Notes: generated from the sequence alone by a model not told the origin. Positions 51,550-62,321 are shown, numbered from the stretch's first letter. The stretch: DNA of 64,000 bases from Prorocentrum cordatum (GCA_963575745.1 CAUYUJ010007280.1:370001-434000); one strand, 5' to 3'. A program made the numbers and translations.

Positions 51550-54500
51550 CTACAGAAGCTGGGGATATTTCAAGAAGCACTCCTGAGCCTGAGCCGTTAC
51601 CCACTGGCCCTGGAGCCCCCGCCCCTGAACCGTCGTTTAACATTCCCCAGGGTCTCTGGTGCAAGGTTCGGTCTGAGGTCGGGTTCGCTTCGGGGTCCAG
51701 TTGTTTAGAATATGTCACTCCTCCATTACTCAAGTCCGTAGCATTTTGGCTCAATGAAAAACACTCAGCTTCAATATCAGGTATATATGGAGCGTGGGCC
51801 ACCACGGTCGAACGCACCATCCATACTCACCACCAGCAGCCGATGACAGGAGCAGCTCGTGCGTACGGTCCGCAGATCCATGCGCGGCAGGCACGGGAGG
51901 TCGCGCACAAGAGGCAGCTCCACCTACGTGACAGCCGTGCGCAGTGGTGGACGCGAGTGGCGACGATTGTGGCAGGTGTGTGCCGACGCACGACACGTGA
52001 GAATGGACAGCAGCAGTTGGACGAGTACAGGGTGATATGTCAGAAGTTGGTGGATGATTATCCGAGCGGGGCCCACGCGATATTGCGGGAGCACCGAGAC
52101 CCCTCATGGCAGCAGTGGCGTGACTTTCTCAGAGGCGGTGCACAACTCCCAGGCCCTGTCTTGGAGTCTTGGGAGAGATGTGCTCAACGCGTGGCGGCTC
52201 GCGCACAACGGATTGCGGTGCATCCGTCATTGAAGGATTTCGGGGAATGGATCCAAGAGCCTACGGCAACAGGCATCTTACATAAATCAATGAAAAAGCA
52301 GCCCCTCCCTGCAGTTGAGTTGGACATCCAAGGCTCAGCCATCTACCACCCGATCGATATCATGGACCAGAAAGTAAAGAAGTTCAAGAAGTTGTGGGCC
52401 CCCAAGCCAGTTAGCCTGACCGACACTCGGGACCTCTTCAATCGCATACGTGCCGTGGCAGTCGACGCCCCACTGGAACCCATCAGTGAGGCCAGCATTG
52501 TACGAGCATGCAAGAGGATGAAACCTCGGACTGGCATGGGAGTTGACGCGTTCACACCGCTGGATTTCGAGAGGTTGCCGAAAGCTGGGCTCGCAGAGAT
52601 GACTCTTTTGCTGGAGGCAGTGGAAGCGACCCTGACATGGCCAACCCAAACATTACTCATTATAGATAAGCTTACGCCAAAGAAGTCGACTGGAGACCGT
52701 GCAATTGGATTGGTGTCAATGTTAGGACGAGCATGGTCAATGATTCGTGAGAGTGACGTTCAGACATGGACTTTTGAACAGGCCACTTTCTGGGACGCTG
52801 CGATAAAAGGCAACTCTTGCCTCCAAGAGGCGTTTCTTAGATCCATTGGTGAGGAAGTAGCTCATCAGTTTCAGATGCATTATGGACACGCTATGGTAGA
52901 CATCGAAGCATGTTATGATTCGATACCGTGGCTGCCCCTAGTAGAGGCGGCTCTGCGCCTCGACTTTCCGCCAGTGGTGCTGTACCTCGAACTGGTACAA
53001 TGCATCGCACCACGGGTTCTCGAGCAGATGGGGGCGGCCACGGACCCGTTCGAGCCCAGCCAGGGCGTGGTCCAGGGCCTGCGCTCTGGCACCAGGTTCG
53101 CGAAGGCCCTCGCTCACTTCGTGATGGCCCATGTGACCACCATGCACCCACGGATGGGACACATATTGTGGGTGGATGACCTATCCCAGACCATCCGCGG
53201 CTCGCGGAAGGTCATCCGATGCCAGATGGTGGAGTGCATCGTGCAAACGTGTGAGCAGCTGGCCCAGCGACGGCTCAAGGTGGCAGACAAATCGATCATC
53301 ATGTGCACCAACGTGCAGGACACGAAGGCCACCGTCCGAGCTGTCCGCGGGCGAGGCTACCACATCAAGGGAGTCACCCAGGCCACACACCTGGGGGTCG
53401 ACTTTGGGCGTGGACGGCTGGCTCGCTCCACCAGAAGGGCACGCGAGGATAAGCATAAGAAGATGTCGAAGATAATTAGAAGCTACACGCGGGCCAGTAG
53501 ACAATACCACGCCACAGCCAAGCTTCAGCGACAAGGAGGCTTGCCATCAGGATTGTACGGACATCAGGTTCATGGAGTATATGGAGAACAGCTGAAACTT
53601 GTACGACGAAGACTTGCACAATCGTGTAGCAATGGCAATCGTGGCCGCTGCTTGACAACAGCATTGGACCTCAGGATGCCCAACGCAGATCCTGCTATAG
53701 CCCTGGTGGTTCAAGGGGCTGACCTCTGGCTGAAGACGTGGCGAGATCACCCTCATATACGTGATGGCGTCAGGAAGGTTTGGCCGAAGATAGTTCAGCA
53801 GTTGCAGACAGCCAAACATTCTGATCAAGTTCGCCTTGCACGAGGCCCAGTGTCAGCAATGGTGCTCAACCTTTTACGCATAGGGTGGCAACCAGTGTCG
53901 CCGTCTCAGTGGAGCTACAGCACGGGCGAGGACACATACGAGGAGTGGATCTTCCCCGACAGCGGCTACACGGGCAACCCCCACGTCGACCAGCACCAGC
54001 ACCTGCTGCTGGACATTGCTGCAGCGGCGAGGAGCCAGGTCTGGAAGCAGGCCAGCACGCAGTTCACGGAAGGAGGGCTGGAAGACGGAGTAGACAACGA
54101 CTCATATCGTGCCTTGCTGCGCCAACTAGCCGCCTCCCACGACGGTGAGCGTTTTACTGAGACAATGCTTATGATAGCAGCCGCAGGCTGCTGGCCTAAG
54201 ACTAGGAAGAAAGATGATATACGTAGCTTCACAGGTGACGATTTGTGCGATCGGTGCCGCGTGAAGCCCGAAGCGTTGTTTCACAGGTACTGGGGCTGCT
54301 GTAAAAACTCAGGGTCCAAAGCCTTTGAAAACTCTGACGACCTAGTTTTTCAGGCCACCACCCAGCTTGAAACAGCTGGAGCTTTTTGGCTCAGGGGCCT
54401 TATCCCAGCCTCCTGGACAAAGGTCCCAGAGCCCGTAGGTTGTGATTCCTGGACGGCGACGGGCGTGAATGAGGTTGAAGGTGGGTGCCTCGGCACTGGT

Positions 54501-55496
54501 TCGCGCGACTGTCCTGTTCTGGTTGCGGGTGATGCCTCGGGCGGACCCGACTCGAGGTGGCCGAGGCTCCGCCGAGTAGGAGTTGCGATCGCCAAGTGTT
54601 CTTCGCTCACCTCCCTCGCTGTCGAAGCCTCGATCATTGGACCCCTAAGTGGGCACAGGCAGGTAGTTGCCCGAGGTGAGTTGCGTGCGTTCCTCCTCGC
54701 CTTGCACACAACACGAGGGCATTTGTTGTATATCACCGATTTCCAACCCCTGGCGGGGAGTTGGTATTGTCAGGATTACCTCAACCCCCGAGGGCCTGAT
54801 GCAGATTTGTGGGCCAAGATTGCAGAACTCATGTGTAATAGGCAGTTTAGTGATGTCACAGTTGTGTTCACCCACAGCCATCAGGAAAGTACTGATATTG
54901 TCGAGGGCCGTGCCTTAAGTAATTTAGTGCTGGCGAACACGGTTGCTGATGAGCTTGCTGACACGGCAGCGAACACGTGTAGGGTACCCCAGAGTGTTAG
55001 GCATGACATTTTAGTAATTGAGAAGAAGGCCTTTCAAATTAGGATGAGGCTCCTAAGGGCTACCCTCGATTGTTTTGAAGCTGAGAAGAAGGCTGCGTTG
55101 GAGGCGAGGGAGAGGAAAAGAGAGGGGGTCCCGCCTCCCCCTCCCCCCCCGCCCCGCCCCGCTGCTGCTGCTCTCGCTCCGCTCCTGTCGGCTCACAGGC
55201 TCACGGAGTGCAAACGTAAGTGTATTAAGTGCTTCGGGTCAGCCACGCTGGCCACTGCGTCAGAATGGTGGAAGACCGATTGCCCCGCCCTCTACAATGT
55301 TGACGGCACCTTGATGGCCCCGTCTGGCCGAGGAGCCCGTATCCATGTTGCGGGGGGCTGGCTGCACCCTTCCCACCTCCTCAATTATCACATTGGTTTG
55401 AAGGTTTGGTTTTGTGGGCATTGCGGGGGCATAGCTGATAAGCAGCTGCGGTCCCTCGGCAAACCCTGTGGCCCCCCCCACACGCACGGGGCGTGA
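51519..55496 (+). CDS. LINE ORF2 3' part: reverse transcriptase, RNase H, zinc motif
   Basis: The frame opens right at the C9 run; the first ATG is 51843, giving 1,217 residues counted from there. RT motifs: DKLTPKKSTGDRAIGLVS (275-292), AMVDIEACYDSIPW (350-363, Asp 353), SQGVVQGLRSG (406-416) and the catalytic ILWVDDLSQ (441-449, WVDD rather than YADD/FADD). A CDRC..H..C knuckle follows (802-820). RNase H: VLVAGDASGG (Asp 897), ARGELRAFLLAL (Glu 946), LYITDFQPL (Asp 966), TVADELAD (Asp 1036). The C-terminus has CKRKCIKC and FCGHCGG. All catalytic acids are present, so the domains are probably functional or only recently inactivated. Confidence 0.85.
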   Translation, partial: PPPNSSQPPVATEAGDISRSTPEPEPLPTGPGAPAPEPSFNIPQGLWCKVRSEVGFASGSSCLEYVTPPLLKSVAFWLNEKHSASISGIYGAWATTVERTIHTHHQQPMTGAARAYGPQIHARQAREVAHKRQLHLRDSRAQWWTRVATIVAGVCRRTTRENGQQQLDEYRVICQKLVDDYPSGAHAILREHRDPSWQQWRDFLRGGAQLPGPVLESWERCAQRVAARAQRIAVHPSLKDFGEWIQEPTATGILHKSMKKQPLPAVELDIQGSAIYHPIDIMDQKVKKFKKLWAPKPVSLTDTRDLFNRIRAVAVDAPLEPISEASIVRACKRMKPRTGMGVDAFTPLDFERLPKAGLAEMTLLLEAVEATLTWPTQTLLIIDKLTPKKSTGDRAIGLVSMLGRAWSMIRESDVQTWTFEQATFWDAAIKGNSCLQEAFLRSIGEEVAHQFQMHYGHAMVDIEACYDSIPWLPLVEAALRLDFPPVVLYLELVQCIAPRVLEQMGAATDPFEPSQGVVQGLRSGTRFAKALAHFVMAHVTTMHPRMGHILWVDDLSQTIRGSRKVIRCQMVECIVQTCEQLAQRRLKVADKSIIMCTNVQDTKATVRAVRGRGYHIKGVTQATHLGVDFGRGRLARSTRRAREDKHKKMSKIIRSYTRASRQYHATAKLQRQGGLPSGLYGHQVHGVYGEQLKLVRRRLAQSCSNGNRGRCLTTALDLRMPNADPAIALVVQGADLWLKTWRDHPHIRDGVRKVWPKIVQQLQTAKHSDQVRLARGPVSAMVLNLLRIGWQPVSPSQWSYSTGEDTYEEWIFPDSGYTGNPHVDQHQHLLLDIAAAARSQVWKQASTQFTEGGLEDGVDNDSYRALLRQLAASHDGERFTETMLMIAAAGCWPKTRKKDDIRSFTGDDLCDRCRVKPEALFHRYWGCCKNSGSKAFENSDDLVFQATTQLETAGAFWLRGLIPASWTKVPEPVGCDSWTATGVNEVEGGCLGTGSRDCPVLVAGDASGGPDSRWPRLRRVGVAIAKCSSLTSLAVEASIIGPLSGHRQVVARGELRAFLLALHTTRGHLLYITDFQPLAGSWYCQDYLNPRGPDADLWAKIAELMCNRQFSDVTVVFTHSHQESTDIVEGRALSNLVLANTVADELADTAANTCRVPQSVRHDILVIEKKAFQIRMRLLRATLDCFEAEKKAALEARERKREGVPPPPPPPPRPAAAALAPLLSAHRLTECKRKCIKCFGSATLATASEWWKTDCPALYNVDGTLMAPSGRGARIHVAGGWLHPSHLLNYHIGLKVWFCGHCGGIADKQLRSLGKPCGPPHTHGA

Positions 55497-55619
55497 ATAT
55501 TTGGATCGCATTCAGAGTGGGCTAACCCCCAAAGTCCTAAGCAAGGCCGACCAAGCACGGCGGCAGCGAAGGTCTTCTCAGTAGTGTGGTCTGTTCGGGA
55601 TTGGCAGCGCCATTGGTTT

Positions 55620-55784
55620 CTATTCCTATTCCTATACTCCTCCTCTTCCTATTCCTATTCCTATTCCTCCTCATCCTGCTCCTCCTCCTCCTCCTCCTCC
55701 TGCTCCTCCTGCTCCTCCTGCTTCTCCTGCTCCTCCTCCCACTCCTCTTCCTCATCCTCCTCCTCCTCCTCCTCCTCCTCCTCC

Positions 55785-55882
<98 letters not shown>

Positions 55883-55886
55883 AGCA
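55620..55886. repeat. (TATTCC)n tail, (TCC)n and (ATC)n arrays
   Basis: CCTATT repeats (55620-55668), probably the LINE 3' tail, pass into TCC with TGC variants, then ATC (55785-55872) and AGC (55872-55886) up to the gap. Confidence 0.9.
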
Positions 55887-55986
55887 NNNNNNNNNNNNNN
55901 NNNNNNNNNNNNNNNNNNNNNNNNNNNNNNNNNNNNNNNNNNNNNNNNNNNNNNNNNNNNNNNNNNNNNNNNNNNNNNNNNNNNNN
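55887..55986. other. Assembly gap, 100 N
   Basis: Exactly 100 N, flanked by AGC repeats on the left and TCC repeats on the right. Size unknown. Confidence 0.97.
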
Positions 55987-56240
55987 TCCTCCTCCTCCTC
56001 CTCCTCCTCCTCCTCCTCCTCCTCCCCCTCCTCTTCCTCCTCCCCCTGTGGGGGAAGAGGAGGATGACTGGAGATGAGAGGGCCGAGGAGCGCAAGGACG
56101 AGGAGGAGAAGGAGGCGGAGGAGGAGGAGGAGGAGGAGGAGGAGGAGGAGGAGGAGGAGGAGGAGGAAGAGAAAAAGGAGAAGGAGGAGGAAGAGGAGGA
56201 GGAGGAGGAGGAGGAGGAGGAGGAGGAGGAAGAGGCGGGG
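55987..56240. repeat. (TCC)n turning into (GGA)n
   Basis: TCC from 55987 to about 56045, then a short hinge, then GGA from about 56098 to 56235. It is a second mirror pair like 27.1-27.6 kb. Confidence 0.9.
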
Positions 56241-56318
56241 AGGGCGAGGAGCAGGAGGGGGATCGGGTCAGGGAGGGCGGGGGGCAACGAGGGGGGGATC
56301 ATGGGCGAAGGAGGGAGG

Positions 56319-56390
56319 TTAGGGAGGAGGAGGCTCGGACGCCAGGCTGTCCGAGGTCACGGACTGCAAGACCCCAGCGCCGGCGTTCTC
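56319..56390 (-). CDS. Possible terminal exon, 23 codons
   Basis: ENAGAGVLQSVTSDSLASEP then PPP and TAA (56321-56319), after a CCCCGCAG|G acceptor. Short, so weakly supported. It could be the last exon of the gene that includes the P-loop exon at 59956-60096. Confidence 0.3.
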   Translation of the reverse strand, partial: ENAGAGVLQSVTSDSLASEPPPP

Positions 56391-56779
56391 CTGCGGGGGC
56401 CCCGCTGGAGTCGGGAGGGGCGCGGGGGGGAGGTCGAGGTCGACGTCGAACGCCGGTGTGGCTGAGATCTGCATTCTCGGCACGATTGCCATGGCAACAT
56501 ATCGTTCTCTTACTCATGAAGGCCAAGAAGATGGGAATGCACCAAATACAAACGAGAATCAACGGAGCTCTCTGTTTCGCTGATTCTTCGCTGGGGGGTC
56601 GATGAAGGAGGAGAGAGTCATGATAAGAGCAACGCTCGGGGGGAGAGGGGACTGGCCCAGGGCGATGCATCGCCGACACATGGGTGGCAGGCCACCGATA
56701 CCGAAGACGCACGTGCCTGGGTGGGGTGGGATATCGGGCCCCTGTCGGCGATCAATAGGCGATTGCGGGTCTAAGCGAG
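56391..56779. other. Spacer, no gene seen
   Basis: Mixed-composition DNA without a recognised repeat or exon. Confidence 0.4.
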
Positions 56780-57675
56780 CCCTCCACCCCTCCTCCTCCC
56801 CTCCTCCTCCTCCTCCTCCTCTTCCTCCCCCTCCTCCTCCTCCTCCTCCCCTCCTCTCTTCTCCCTCCTCCCTTTTCCCTCCTTCCTCCTCCCTCCTCCC
56901 TCCTCCCTCTCCCTCCTCCCTCCTGTTCTCCTCCTCCCTCCTCCTCCTCCTCCGCCTCCGCCTCCGCCTCCGCTCCTCCTCCTCCTCCTCCTCCTCCTCC
57001 TCCTCCTCCTCCTCCTCCTCCTCCTCCACCCTCCCCTCCCTCCCTCCCCCATCCCTCCCTCCCTCCCTCCCATCCCTCCCTCCCTCCCTCCCTCCCCGCC
57101 CTCCCCCCTCCCTCCTCCCTCCTCCCTCCTCCCCTTCTCCCCCTCCTTTCCCCCTTCCTCTCCCTCCTTCCCTCCTCCCTCCTCCCTCTTCCTCCCCCCC
57201 TCCTGTTCTCTCCTCCCCTCCTCCCTCCTCCGCCTCCGCCTCCGCCTCCGCCTCCTCCTCCTCCTCCTCCCCTCCTCCACCTCCTCCACCTCCTCCTCCT
57301 CCCTCCCTCCTCCCCCTCGCCTCCTCCCCTCCCTCCCTCCCCCCTCCCCTCCCTCCCCTCCCTCCCTCCCCCTCCCCCTCCCTCCCGCCTCCCTCCCTCC
57401 CTCCTCCCTCCCTCTCCACTCCTCCCCTCTCTCCTCCTCCCCTGCCACTTTTCCTCCTCCCTCCCCCTCCTCCTGCTCCCTACTCCCTCCTAACCCCCTA
57501 CTCCTCTCCCACCCCTCCTCCTGCTCCCTCCTCCTCCCTCCCCTCCTTTCTCCTCCCTCAGCCATCCTCCCTCCTCCCTCCCCTCCTCCCCTCCCCTTCC
57601 CTCCTCCCTCCTCATCCTCCTCCTCCTCCCTCTTCCCTCATCCTCCTTCCCCTCCCCTCCTCCCCCCCTCCCCCC
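56780..57675. repeat. 0.9-kb polypyrimidine tract
   Basis: TCC, CCCT and CCTCCG repeats, nearly pure C/T on the plus strand. A shorter similar tract lies at 58005-58200. The 260-390 codon ORFs over it are artefacts of the repeat. The piece between, 57676-58004, has TAGGCCTCACCC repeated twice and no gene. Confidence 0.95.
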
Positions 57676-58200
57676 TCCCCTCCACCCAGGACCGTCAGCA
57701 GGAGCCACCCGAGTCAAGAAGCGCGCCCGCCCCCCCCTCTCGCCACCCCCCCAAGTGAGGACCGTCTTTAGGCCTCACCCGTAAGGACCGTCAATAGGCC
57801 TCACCCCCCCGCGCAGCTTCCATCATAGGAGTTGCGTGGGCCCACCCCACACACACACCTTTACATGAAGGCGTCAACAGCCACCGGAGGGAGCCGAGGA
57901 CCTCCCTGCAGCCCCTCGGCCAAGAAAGACGGCTGCAGGAAGGGGTCCAACGTACCTCCAGACCTTTTCACCTTCACGTTCTGGCGTCAATTGCCACCCG
58001 CTCGATGTTCCTCCCCCCTTCCTCCCTCCCTCCATCCCCTCCCCCTTCCCTCCCTCCCCCCTCCCTCCCTCCTCCTCCTCCTCCTCCTCCTCCCTCCTCC
58101 GCTCCTCCTCCTCCGCCTCCTCCTCCTCCTCCTTCCCTCCTCCTCCTCCTCCTCCTCCTCCTCCTCCTCCTCCTCCTCCTCCTCCCCCCTCCCCCCCCCT

Positions 58201-58914
58201 AACCCTGCCCCTGACATGAGGACGAGGGGAACGGGGGACGGACGTCCCCCGCAAAAAAGACGCCTCGGGTCGGCGCTGAGGCCCCGGCAGCGGCAGCCCC
58301 AGACCTCCGAGAAAAGGCGTGCTTCTGCTGTGTGACCATGTTCTGATTCGGCGTTTTGACATTGGGCGGAGTCGCGGGGAGAGGGGGGGGGTCTGGCTCC
58401 AGACCACCACTGAATGCCAAGGTTTACAAAAGTGCGTCCTGTGGGGGGGACTCCACCTGCCTGGAACAGGAGCGAACACAGCAGAGATCTACTCCGTGGG
58501 GTGGGGGGAGGGGGGGTGCGAGGGCCCGCGCCGATCGGCCGAACAATGGATAAGAGAACGATCGCTGTTCGAGCCCAGCGCTGCTACACATCCCCGGCTA
58601 GGGTCGGGTGTTGCCAGGAGTGCCCCCGGCCCAGGGTGCCCCCAGGGTTTCCGAGGAGGCCCCCACGGCCTGCGGAGCACCCCTCACGACGCCCGAGATG
58701 GCCCCAGGGGCTCCAGAGGTGAGCGAAAGGCTGGGGGCACCTTGGGCCAGGGGCACCTTCAGCAACCCCCGACATTGGAAGCCAGTGTCCCAGGAGCCCA
58801 GGGGGCCCTGGGGTATGACACACACCCACCGCCTGCTGAGGTAGAGGCAGGTCGGCGCCCCTGGCGGTGAGCACGTGTGCTTGAGCCAGTTACTCATCAC
58901 TGGCAATTGTACCC
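58201..58914. other. Gene-poor stretch
   Basis: GC-rich DNA with short GTGCCCCCAGG-type repeats (58610-58740). No supported exon. Confidence 0.4.
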
Positions 58915-59075
58915 AGACGTCCGATGTCTTAACTTGTCCCATCAGAGGCCGACTCTTTCTTCAGGGCCGGCTTTTGAACCCGAGTCGGTTTTTGACAGCC
59001 CTGGAGTCCGAAGATGGCCCCCAGATGCCCAAAACGGCGAAAGGCCTTCGCGCTTTTTTTTCTGGTCAGCACGCT
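58915..59075 (+). mobile_element. TIR element family A, strongly diverged
   Basis: CCCAGACGTCCGATGTCTTA, CAGGGCCGGCTTTTGAACCC, GTTTTTGACAGCCCTGGAGTC and CAAAACGGCGAAAGGCCTTC follow the family order. The right end is lost. Confidence 0.45.
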
Positions 59076-59509
59076 GGGAAGTCTGTGTGTGCTCTCCTCG
59101 GCCCCCGCTGGCTTCACGCAACAGCGGCACTGGGCAAGAGTCTTTTGGTGCGCGCACGGCCCCAGGCGGCCCCAAGGGGGGGGGAGGCCCAAATCCAAGC
59201 GCGAAGGCCAATGCGGGCGAGCCCCTCTGGGCCCCGACCAAAGGCATGATGACCCAAGATCGACTCGGAATATCGGATCGGATATCGAAAGACATGGTAT
59301 CATCAGAAATGGGCAAGTAAGTCGAAGGGCATCGGAACCGACGCACAGCGGCCCAGTACCGAGGTCGGAATTCGGAGACGAATCGAATCGACATCGAAAT
59401 CCTCAAAATCGAGTCGATTCTAATCGATAGAGTCCAATCCGCCTGTAGCGAAGGGTCACCCCTATGCGCAACTGCGCTTCGTTCAACTGAACCCTATCTC
59501 CACTGGCAT

Positions 59510-59605
59510 GGTCTGGGCCCCACTGGCCGACTTGCCCCCCCTAGATGGGGATATAAGTTGCTCCCTTCGGGTCTCGAGTGGCATATCCCCAGTTGGGGTA
59601 GGGGG
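59510..59605. repeat. Dispersed repeat G, copy 2
   Basis: Matches 7615-7705 in the same orientation, ending TATCCCCAGTTGGGG. The remainder of 59076-59784 is unique DNA with AATCGA-rich patches (59255-59430) and no gene. Confidence 0.6.
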
Positions 59606-59784
59606 ATGCGGACACAAGCCCCCTCCCCTTAACTGACGCAAAGGCCCCTAACCTAAAGCCGCCCCCGCCGGCCATGGACCCGGCACTTTTGAACGTAACC
59701 TTACGCCATGTGGTTACCATGACGCCACCCCGCCGGCACCCAACATTGGGGCGAGAGTCAGGTTAGGTGTCCGGCGCCAGGTTA

Positions 59785-59950
59785 GAGGAGGAGGAGGAGG
59801 AGGAGGAGGAGGAGGAGGAGGAGGAGAAGGTGGAGGAGGAGGAGGAGGAGGGAGGACGAGGGAGGAGGGAGGAGAGAGGAGGATGGAGGAGGGAGGAGGA
59901 GGGAGGAGGTGGGAGGAGGGAGGTAGGAGGAGGGAGGAGGGAGGATATAG
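59785..59950. repeat. (GGA)n and (GGGAGGA)n tract
   Basis: GGA array to 59850, then GGGAGGA variants to about 59948, directly next to the P-loop exon (downstream of it on the minus strand). Confidence 0.9.
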
Positions 59951-59955
59951 GGATC

Positions 59956-60096
59956 GGTGCAGCGACGCTGCGTGGCCGAGCCGGGGTCCTCCAGCGTGCG
60001 CGGCACGGCGCCGCCCTCGCTCTGCAGCTTGCCCACCAGCCAGCTCTTGCCCGCCGCCGTGGCGCCCACGAAGCCGACGGCGGCCGCCGGGCGGTC
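59956..60096 (-). CDS. Possible exon with a P-loop (Walker A)
   Basis: After a CCCCGCAG|G acceptor it reads DRPAAAVGFVGATAAGKSWL then VGKLQSEGGAVPRTLEDP. GATAAGKS fits GxxxxGK[ST], the nucleotide-binding loop of GTPases and ATPases, and the hydrophobic strand before it (AAVGFVG) is as expected. The rest of the domain is not in this exon. The 3' end is either a GA donor at 59955 (phase 0) or a GT donor at 59966. Likely a GTP- or ATP-binding protein; the family is open. Confidence 0.45.
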
Positions 60097-60125
60097 CTGC
60101 GGGGGGGCACGGCCCAGGCCCAGCC

Positions 60126-60271
60126 TCGGGTCGGGCACGTCCTCCTAGAGGCGGATTTGGGACGAGAAGTACAGTAGAGTCAAAAAAGATCTTCGACAAC
60201 CGTCAAACAAAGATATTCAAACAACTAGTTCCCAGACTATTGTGGACTATTCTTGGATAGTCCTCCTGTAG
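60126..60271. mobile_element. TIR element family C, right-truncated
   Basis: TCGGGTCGGGCACGTCCTCC then TAGAGG at the left. The body is nearly identical to 60559-60722 (ATCTTCGACAACCGTCAAAC), and it is cut right after CTCCTGTAG. Confidence 0.7.
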
Positions 60272-60558
60272 AAAACCACAATTATTTGGAAAAATGCAGA
60301 CTACTCTTCAATAGAATTTGCGAAACCATTATGATCTGGGAAAATGTATCCCGATGGCCGACGGTTGCTCCTAATTTTCGAGAGCTCTGCTGCAGCCACA
60401 GCCCCAAGACTTTCACCACTGAACGCGCAAGAATCGACTGCAAGGAAAAAAATCGGGTTTCCTGGAACGAATGGTCAAATTTCTCACAATGTTCGCCCAA
60501 CCGACCTAAACTTCACACATTGTCCGCCCGGACCGGATGGGCCAACTAGCTGCGCCTC
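60272..60558. other. Spacer between two family C copies
   Basis: AT-richer unique DNA. No gene seen. Confidence 0.4.
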
Positions 60559-60722
60559 AGGTCGGGCATGTCCTCCTAGAGGCAGATGTGGGACGAAGAA
60601 TCAAATGGAGTCAAAAAAAATCTTCGACAACTGTCAAACAAAGATATTCAAACAACTAGTTCCCAGACTAGTGTGGACTATTCTTGGATAGTCCCCCTGT
60701 AGAGGGACGACGTGCCCGACTT
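60559..60722. mobile_element. TIR element family C, intact copy
   Basis: AGGTCGGGCATGTCCTCCTA at the left, TAGAGGGACGACGTGCCCGA then CTT at the right, 164 bases. It is nearly identical in the body to the copy 430 bases to its left, so one is a recent duplicate. Confidence 0.75.
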
Positions 60723-60727
60723 CGGCC

Positions 60728-60933
60728 CAGCCGTCGCCGCCGCCGCCGTCCACTCCGTCGCCGTCGCCGTCGAGGTCGTCGTCGTCGCCGTCGTCGTCGT
60801 CGCCGCCGCCGCCGTCGCCGTCGCCGTCGCCGTCGCCCTCGCCGTCGCCGTCGTCGTTGCCGTCGTCGTTGTCGTCGTCGCCGTCGAGTCTTGCTGATGC
60901 TCCTCCTCCTCCTCCTCCTCCTCCTCCTCCTCG
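60728..60933. repeat. (GTCGCC)n and (TCC)n arrays
   Basis: GTC/GCC trinucleotides to about 60888 then TCC to 60933. ORFs of poly-Thr/Ala or poly-Arg are translations of these. From 60934 to 62320 I see no supported exon; the DNA is unique, with CGCGCG-rich patches at 61410-61510 and 61700-61725. Confidence 0.9.
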
Positions 60934-62321
60934 CGGCCAGGGCCCTGGGGCGGAAGGGCAAGCACACATCAGCTTGGGAACGGCAAAGGGCCTGCGCTGC
61001 GCGAGGGGCACTGTCTGGGGAAAGCCAAGTGGGGGGGGACGCAACCGAATCCCGTGACAGTGGCAGTGCCCCCCGCAGGGGCATCCACACGAGGGCACTG
61101 TGAGCGGGACGGGGCCAGAGCAGGGCTGCACCCAAACGTTGTGTTTGTTTCGTTATGTTTTCGCTCTGCTTTTTCGTTTTGCGCCACCTGTCTTCTTGTG
61201 CCTCCCTGCCACAAACGAAAAGCACAGCCGAAGTCCAACAAAACAGCGTTTGGGTCCAGCCCTGGACCAAAGAGTGCCCAAAGCGACGGGAATCTGCCGA
61301 TTTTGAACTGGGGGCGGATGTACGCCCAGGGTGCAAAAACTAGGCTCGAGCTCAAGATCATGACGATGATGGTGCCCACGTGTCGGTGATGAAAGTTTTG
61401 AAAGGATTTCGACCAGCGCGCGCGGCCGACGGGCGCGAGTGGCCCGCATGGTTTTATTTCACAAGGATCGTGCCCCCTTCCGGCACGCGCGCAGGGGCGC
61501 GCGCGAAAGGCCCGTTTCGACATTTCGACGGATTTGGTGAAGATGTTGGAAAACCGATGGTTCACTTAAGGATTCGCAAGAGCGCGCGCGCAGACGTTTC
61601 TTGAACAACCATGCTGCAAAACCATGACGTTTCACATGTTCACGAGACACTCAATGTTAGAAATCGCTACGAGACCCAAGGTGTTTCAAAGGAGTGCGGC
61701 ATGCGCGCGCGACGTCGCGCGCGTGTGGGCTTCGTTATCTGTTTTGCATGGGGCCCATCACACTTATAATCTTAGATAAACGAGTGTGCGCGCATAGAAT
61801 CAGCTGACAAGGATGACTGGTCCAGTCTATACCGGGTCAGCTGGGATGACTCATGGGGCATCATCATACGTAAATTGCACATCCCCAGCGCGAGCGGATA
61901 ATCCGTGGGGAGGGGCGGGTAGATCCTATTTCTCTATTAGGAAAGGGATGTGTTGTGCAATCTATGTGGAGGAATCTACGCGGTAAAAATCAACGGGGAG
62001 GCCACGGCGAGCACATAGCCGCCAGCGCCAGCCAGGCCCAGACGACGGGCGTCGACGAGGCGGCGACGGGGCGGCGACAGCGAGCAAGGAGCCGCAAAAC
62101 CGCAAGGCAAGCCCAGCCTCCCAGAAAAGAAATGGAAACCCCTAAATACAAAGACGGTTGGGGGAATCGTCAGGAAGCATCAGGCGGGAGCCGCTGCTGT
62201 GGCACACTGGGGGCGAACAGCAGTGTGGAGCCCTAGAGCGCCTCGTGTCAAAAACAGGGTGCGAGCCCTGTGGCCGGCACTTTTGCTGAGAAAACAGTTG
62301 GCACCGGAGGCTCAACAGATC

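Larger units (their letters stand above)
48958..55640 (+). mobile_element. LINE-type non-LTR retrotransposon, nearly complete
   Basis: In order it carries a short 5' leader, ORF1 (49093-50253, gag-like with a Cys motif), an AP-endonuclease domain (50317-51549) and a reverse transcriptase, RNase H and zinc-motif segment (open 51519-55496). The 3' end is a short untranslated region, then TATTCC repeats. It has no LTRs. The APE plus RNase H layout is that of the I/R1/Tad/Ingi superfamily of LINEs; the precise clade cannot be fixed without alignment. Both flanks are TCC repeats. It is interrupted by one in-frame TGA (50251) and one -1 shift at C9 (51519-51527). The exact ends are estimates. Confidence 0.85.

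Noticed and set aside
54370-54391. A second leader-like string (TTTTGGCTCAGG) in the LINE
   Set aside because: Only a ten-base core matches and it encodes conserved-looking AFWLR; chance is likely.
56602-57771. Long ORFs on both strands
   Set aside because: Polypyrimidine translation only.
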